Assembly: GCA_051009015.1 (NCBI GenBank)
Contig: JBPCWZ010000128.1
Location: 1 to 9,257 of the forward strand
Length of the DNA stretch: 9,257 bases
Reading direction: 5' to 3'
Source of the DNA: JAHRAH01 sp051009015
GTDB lineage: Bacteria; Pseudomonadota; Gammaproteobacteria; Tethybacterales; Persebacteraceae
In this document: positions 6,106 to 9,257 of the stretch, in pieces
Layout: each line of letters begins with the position of its first letter
Position numbering within the stretch: position 1 is the first letter of the stretch
Made by a program: the position numbers and the translations under genes
The notes under the pieces: model-generated
The model's database searches: none
The model's input: only the letters and a program-made list of their open reading frames with translations
What the model was told of the DNA's origin: nothing

Positions 6106-6900
6106 TTAATCGGATAACTCGCGGGCTCGGCGGGCGCTGGCTTTTGTTGCGGCGCGGATTATTTTGGCGAATCCTTGTTCGCGCATTAGGGTTATCGCCC
6201 GCTCGGTTGTGCCGCCGGGGACTGCGATATTCTCGCGCAATGTTTGCGGCGTTTTGCCGGATTGCTCCGCCAGTGTTGCCGCGCCGGATATTGTTTGCAG
6301 CACGAGCATCCGCGCTTCGGCTTCGTCAAAACCCATCTGCCGCGCCGCATCTTCCAATGCTTCGGCAAAATAAAAAACATAACCGGGCCCGCTTCCCGAT
6401 ATTGCCGTTGCCGCCGCCATCATCTTTTCGTCTTTCAGCCACAAGGTTTTGCCGACTGCGGCAAATATGTCGTCCGCCGTTTGGCGCGTTTTGGCATCCG
6501 CTTGCGGCGCGCACAATGCCGTCATTCCTTTGCCGACTTGCGCCGGCGTGTTTGGCATGGCGCGAATATGGGCGCAGGCATTTGGTGCGCATTGTTTCAT
6601 CTGCGCCAATGTCAGCCCGGCGACAACCGATATCAGCGGCGCATTAATCGTTATCCGCCCGCAAACCGCTTTGGCATCCGCCGGACGCACCGCCAAAACA
6701 ACCGCCGTTGCCGCCGCCGGAATATTGTCCGCGCCGATGACCGTGCCGACATCATAAAGCGACTTCAACCTTTGCAATGATTCTGCACTGCGACCGGCGA
6801 CGACAATCCGCTGCGGCGGATGACCGGCTTTTATCATGCCGCCGATGATGGCACTTGCCATATGCCCGCCGCCGACAAAAGCCAAAAGCGAATGCGGCAT
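6106..6900 (-). CDS. proC: Pyrroline-5-carboxylate reductase
   Basis: Last step of proline synthesis: NAD(P)H-dependent reduction of 1-pyrroline-5-carboxylate to L-proline in the cytoplasm. 264 residues, close to E. coli ProC (269). The N-terminal dinucleotide-binding motif is LAFVGGGHMASAIIGGMI (from residue 6). HIRAMPNTPAQVGKGMTALC is the central family signature. ISGSGPGYVFYFAEAL and IAVPGGTTERAI are the substrate-site and C-terminal signatures. Two small departures from the usual form are seen: His in place of the common Asn in GGGNM, and Gly in place of Ala in SGSGPAYVF. Neither removes a known catalytic residue. The ATG begins immediately after the TAA of the upstream yggS gene with no spacer, so the two are co-transcribed and probably translationally coupled. 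Identification is secure. Confidence 0.96.
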   Translation of the reverse strand: MPHSLLAFVGGGHMASAIIGGMIKAGHPPQRIVVAGRSAESLQRLKSLYDVGTVIGADNIPAAATAVVLAVRPADAKAVCGRITINAPLISVVAGLTLAQMKQCAPNACAHIRAMPNTPAQVGKGMTALCAPQADAKTRQTADDIFAAVGKTLWLKDEKMMAAATAISGSGPGYVFYFAEALEDAARQMGFDEAEARMLVLQTISGAATLAEQSGKTPQTLRENIAVPGGTTERAITLMREQGFAKIIRAATKASARRARELSD

Positions 6901-7608
6901 TTAACCCGCCGCCGCCTTTGTCGGGCGCGCGCCAAAAAGCGCCGTGCCAAGGCGCAGATGCGTTGCGCCTTCGGCTATCGCCTGTTTATAATCGCCGCTC
7001 ATTCCCATTGATAATCCGTCCATTTGCAACTTCAACATGTCATTAATACTATCGCGCAAACGGCGCAATGCGGCAAATGCTTCGCCCGCGCTGCCCGCCG
7101 GATTTGGCATGCACATCAATCCTTTGACGACCAGATGCGGCATCGCCGCGATATCTTTTGCCAAAGATGCCGCCGCCTTTGGCGATGCGCCGCCTTTGCC
7201 GACTTCGCCGTCAATATTCACCTGCACAAAAATCGCCAGAGGTTTGCCGAGCGGGGCGCGCGCCGCCGACAACTTCGCGGCAAGGGCGGCGCTGTCCACG
7301 CTATGGACATAATCAAACAACCTTGCGACCTGTGCTGCTTTGTTGCTTTGCAACCTGCCGAGATAATGCCAAACGACCGGCAAACCCCGGCATTCTGTCA
7401 TCTTGCCGCGCGCTTCCTGCACATAGTTTTCGCCAATGTCGCGCACGCCGCATTCGGCAATATGGCGGACATCGGCGGCGGGAAAAGTTTTCGCCGCGCC
7501 GACAATGGCGACTTCGGCGACATCGCGCCCGCAACTTTGGCAGATGGCGGCGATATCTTCGCGGACGGCTTTTGTCGCGCCGAAAATGCATTCCTGGCGG
7601 GTTTTCAT
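6901..7608 (-). CDS. yggS: YggS family pyridoxal phosphate homeostasis protein
   Basis: Cytoplasmic PLP-binding protein of the YggS/PLPBP family. It buffers vitamin B6 and influences amino-acid balance and has no known enzymatic activity. 235 residues, as in E. coli (234). The open frame runs far upstream antisense to pilT, but homology begins at the ATG at 7606-7608 (MKTRQECIFGATKAV). VAIVGAAKTFPA contains the PLP-linking Lys40. GENYVQEARGKM follows. HYLGRLQSNK matches the H-x-IG-x-LQ-x-NK motif. The C-terminal LSMGMSGDYKQAIAEGATHLRLGTALFG binds the phosphate of PLP. It directly precedes proC, the usual pairing in gammaproteobacteria such as Pseudomonas. No good Shine-Dalgarno sequence is seen upstream of its ATG. 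Confidence 0.95.
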   Translation of the reverse strand: MKTRQECIFGATKAVREDIAAICQSCGRDVAEVAIVGAAKTFPAADVRHIAECGVRDIGENYVQEARGKMTECRGLPVVWHYLGRLQSNKAAQVARLFDYVHSVDSAALAAKLSAARAPLGKPLAIFVQVNIDGEVGKGGASPKAAASLAKDIAAMPHLVVKGLMCMPNPAGSAGEAFAALRRLRDSINDMLKLQMDGLSMGMSGDYKQAIAEGATHLRLGTALFGARPTKAAAG

Positions 7609-7671
7609 TGTAAAATGGGCGATATGCCGCCGCAGGTGCGGGGGCGCAAACAACAACAGGGGAAAACAACC
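7609..7671. promoter_or_regulatory. Divergent yggS/pilT control region with pilT ribosome site
   Basis: This 63-nt spacer separates the two divergent start codons, so any promoters must lie here or inside the genes. AGGGGA (7658-7663) is the pilT ribosome site, 8 nt before its ATG. TAAAAT (7611-7616) could be a -10 box for pilT, but I see no matching -35. On the minus strand the bases just before the yggS ATG are T/A-rich without a GGAG-like site. Confidence 0.4.
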
Positions 7672-8724
7672 ATGACCGAAAAAGCGAATATCAAAGAGTT
7701 GCTGGATTTTACCGCAAAAAACGACATATCCGACTTGCACATCTCCACCGGCTTGCCGCCGATGGTGCGCAAATCGGGCGAGATTGAGCATTTTGACCAG
7801 CCGCCGCTGGAAGCGGAAGAGGTTTTGGCGATGATCAAAGAACTCGCCATTCCGGAAGATTTCCAGCGCTTTGAGAAAACGGGCGATATGGACTTCGCCT
7901 ATCAGTTGGGCGAAACGGCGCGCTTTCGCGTCAATGTCTTCCGGCAAATGCGCGGTCCGGGCCTCGTCTGCCGGACGATCCCGACCAAGATCCTCAGTTT
8001 GGAAGACCTGAAAACGCCGTCCATCTTCGCCGACATTACCTTGTATCCGCGCGGGCTGGTTTTGGTAACGGGGCCTACCGGCTCGGGCAAATCCACCACG
8101 CTGGCGGCGATGATTAATGAGGTCAATCTCACGCGCAGCGAGCATATTCTCACCATTGAGGATCCGGTTGAGTTTGTGCACAAATCCCAAAAAGCGCTGG
8201 TCAATCAGCGCGAAGTCGGCAACTCTACCGAAAGTTTTGCCTCCGCATTGCGGGCGGCTTTGCGGGAGGATCCGGATATCATTCTGGTCGGCGAGATGCG
8301 CGACCCGGAAACCATCGGGCTTGCGCTGACCGCCGCCGAAACCGGACACCTGGTTTTCGGCACTTTGCACACTTCGTCGGCGGCGAAGACCATTGACCGC
8401 GTTGTTGATGTCTTCCCCGAAGGCGAACAGGCAATGGTGCGGGCGATGCTTTCCGAAAGTTTGCGCGCCGTCATATCGCAAACGCTGCTGAAAAAAGTCG
8501 GCGGCGGGCGAGTCGCCGCGCACGAGATAATGATAGGCACCGCGCCCATTCGCAACCTCATCCGCGAAGCCAAAGTGCCGCAAATGTATTCGGCAATCCA
8601 AACCGGCAAAAACGACGGCATGCAAACGCTTGACCAGTGCCTCAAAGAACTGGTCGGGCAAGGCATCATTGAACAATCCATCGCCTACCGCGCCGCCGTC
8701 AACAAAAAAGATTTTGCCGATTAA
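7672..8724 (+). CDS. pilT: Type IV pilus retraction ATPase PilT
   Basis: Hexameric cytoplasmic ATPase at the base of the type IV pilus. It depolymerises pilin and drives twitching motility, adhesion and DNA uptake. 350 residues, against 344 in Pseudomonas aeruginosa. The open frame extends upstream to 7024, but that part is antisense to yggS; the ATG at 7672 with AGGGGA 8 nt before it is the start. The N-terminal PAS-like domain has KNDISDLHISTGLPPMVR. Walker A is GPTGSGKST (134-142). The Asp box lies near TIEDPVEFVH. Walker B is DIILVGEMRD with catalytic Glu208. The His box GHLVFGTLHTSSAAKTIDRVVD has His226 and His233. The C-terminal PIRNLIREAKVPQMYSAIQTG is the AIRNLIRE-type motif specific to PilT and required for retraction. 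No pilU follows. All key residues are present. Confidence 0.97.
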   Translation: MTEKANIKELLDFTAKNDISDLHISTGLPPMVRKSGEIEHFDQPPLEAEEVLAMIKELAIPEDFQRFEKTGDMDFAYQLGETARFRVNVFRQMRGPGLVCRTIPTKILSLEDLKTPSIFADITLYPRGLVLVTGPTGSGKSTTLAAMINEVNLTRSEHILTIEDPVEFVHKSQKALVNQREVGNSTESFASALRAALREDPDIILVGEMRDPETIGLALTAAETGHLVFGTLHTSSAAKTIDRVVDVFPEGEQAMVRAMLSESLRAVISQTLLKKVGGGRVAAHEIMIGTAPIRNLIREAKVPQMYSAIQTGKNDGMQTLDQCLKELVGQGIIEQSIAYRAAVNKKDFAD

Positions 8725-8729
8725 TCTTT

Positions 8730-8757
8730 GCCGGTTGGTTTTATAAAACCAGCCGGC
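8730..8757 (+). terminator. Strong hairpin after pilT, probable terminator
   Basis: The arms GCCGGTTGGTTTTA and TAAAACCAGCCGGC are complementary over 14 positions, with one G-T pair and no real spacer. In practice GCCGGTTGG pairs with CCAGCCGGC around an A/T-rich loop. It begins 5 nt after the pilT stop. No T-run follows on the plus strand, so it may rely on the hairpin alone. Confidence 0.6.
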
Positions 8758-8791
8758 CGGTGCCATCCTGCTGTCCGGCGATGGCGCGTTT

Positions 8792-8823
8792 TCCGCCGCA
8801 TGCTTTGTGTAGCGCGCGGCGGA
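8792..8823 (+). other. 8-bp GC-rich inverted repeat
   Basis: TCCGCCGC (8792-8799) and GCGGCGGA (8816-8823) are perfect inverted arms around a 16-nt loop. It sits between the pilT terminator-like hairpin and the next palindrome. Its function is unknown. In a region this rich in GCCGCC-type words, chance is possible. Confidence 0.35.
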
Positions 8824-8832
8824 CGCATTCGG

Positions 8833-8857
8833 GGCATTGTTGCAAAGCAACAATGCC
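8833..8857. repeat. Perfect 11-bp-arm palindrome with 3-nt loop
   Basis: GGCATTGTTGC (8833-8843), AAA, GCAACAATGCC (8847-8857). The stem is perfect. The first 15 bases recur exactly at 6085-6099, so this appears to be a second small dispersed palindrome family in this genome, distinct from the dRS3-like one. Confidence 0.8.
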
Positions 8858-8888
8858 GCGCCCGCCAAAGTGAGCGCTCCTTTTCGGC

Positions 8889-9155
8889 ATTCCCGCGCAG
8901 GGCGGGAATCCGTTGCCGCGATAGCGGCGCGTTATCAAAGCCCTGAAAGGGCGACCGAAAACAACGGCGGCGGTTGCGGTTGTTTGACCGGTTTTTGCCG
9001 GGCTTTGCCCTGCAAAAGAATGTGCCGCCCTTACAGGGCTTTAATCTTAATAATGCCGACTCACGGGGCGGCGCGCTTTCGCGCTTTGCCCCGTGCTATG
9101 AACAGGACGCCCTTACAGGGCTATAACAAAAGGAGATTCCCGCTTTCGCGGGAAC
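8889..9155 (+). repeat. Composite palindromic element, copy B (NIME-like, dRS3-bounded)
   Basis: Related to copy A at 3157-3412. Order: ATTCCC-9 nt-GGGAAT (8889-8909); GCCGCGATAGCGGC (8915-8928); GCCCTGAAAGGGC (8940-8952); hairpin with arms TTTTGCCGGGC and GCCCTGCAAAA around TTT (8993-9017), identical to copy A; GCCCTTACAGGGC (9027-9039); a long hairpin with outer arms CACGGGGC (9062-9069) and GCCCCGTG (9088-9095) and an inner GCGCG, CTTT, CGCGC stem (9071-9084); GCCCTTACAGGGC (9109-9121); ATTCCC-8 nt-GGGAAC (9136-9155). The whole tract is non-coding. Short open frames across it are artefacts of the repeats. Confidence 0.8.
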
Positions 9156-9257
9156 CGCGATTGAAGTCCGAAGTGCAGTGTTGGGATTCTATATCGGTAT
9201 TGGGGTGATTGTCATTTCGGTCTTTGTTTCCGCCGGGGATTTGTAGCCCAATGACTT
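9156..9257. other. Unassigned right end
   Basis: I see no recognisable gene, repeat or regulatory site in the last 102 bases. A short hydrophobic open stretch ends at a TAG (9244-9246), but it lacks a supported start or ribosome site and runs out of the repeat upstream. Confidence 0.5.

Noticed and set aside
7609..8868. Long upstream extension of the yggS frame across pilT.
   Set aside because: Homology to YggS starts at the ATG at 7606-7608. The extension is antisense to pilT, which has all its ATPase motifs.
8741..8938. A 65-codon minus-strand frame with two nearby cysteines, a possible small protein.
   Set aside because: Its start lies inside the dRS3-like repeat and its body covers two palindromes and a hairpin. 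No ribosome site or family match is seen.
9178..9246. A short hydrophobic stretch (LGFYIGIGVIVISVFVSAGDL) that could be the end of a membrane protein.
   Set aside because: The frame opens only after a stop at 9124-9126 and runs through the repeat, so it cannot be the end of a larger gene. The possible start at 9178 has no ribosome site.
1..9257. DNA uptake sequences, prompted by pilT and the dRS3-like repeats.
   Set aside because: I did not notice the Neisseria GCCGTCTGAA or Pasteurellaceae AAGTGCGGT words when reading the window. This was by eye, not by exhaustive search.

Overview
The window is ordinary bacterial chromosome from a proteobacterium, most likely a gammaproteobacterium. The main clue is the right-hand block, where pilT is transcribed away from a tightly packed yggS-proC pair. 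This is the arrangement known from Pseudomonas aeruginosa. The type IV pilus retraction ATPase and the NADP-type isocitrate dehydrogenase fit a Gram-negative aerobe. I cannot name a genus. The secreted ankyrin-repeat protein and the many palindromic intergenic repeats would suit a host-associated organism, but that is inference.

Layout: (1) 1-1657: the 3' part of an exonuclease III gene (xthA), overlapped by 4 nt by a GT4-type glycosyltransferase. (2) 1658-1780: a spacer with a degenerate palindromic repeat, a small hairpin and a possible promoter. (3) 1781-3091: a Sec-exported protein made almost entirely of 12 ankyrin repeats, encoded by a 99-bp-periodic DNA array. (4) 3092-3500: a non-coding tract with a hairpin and a composite palindromic element (copy A). 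(5) 3501-6032: a UDP-N-acetylhexosamine 6-dehydrogenase of the TviB/WbpO/WecC group, followed 27 nt later by icd. (6) 6033-6105: a convergent spacer with a hairpin. (7) 6106-7608, minus strand: yggS-proC, with the proC ATG directly after the yggS stop. (8) 7672-8724, plus strand: pilT. (9) 8725-9257: a non-coding tract with a terminator-like hairpin, a perfect 11-bp-arm palindrome and a second composite element (copy B).

The genes do not form one pathway. Two of them, the GT4 enzyme and the nucleotide-sugar dehydrogenase, point to surface polysaccharide synthesis. PilT acts on type IV pili, and the ankyrin protein is probably periplasmic. XthA, Icd, ProC and YggS are housekeeping.

The most unusual signal is non-coding. 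Two related elements of about 260 bp (3157-3412 and 8889-9155) are bounded by palindromes of the form ATTCCC, 8-9 nt, GGGAAT (the last copy ends GGGAAC). This is the consensus of the Neisseria dRS3 repeat, and the overall plan recalls Neisseria intergenic mosaic elements. Inside them a GCCCT-nnn-AGGGC palindrome recurs three times, and a central hairpin shows a compensatory base-pair change between the copies. I see no CRISPR array, tRNA, rRNA, transposase or clear defence system.
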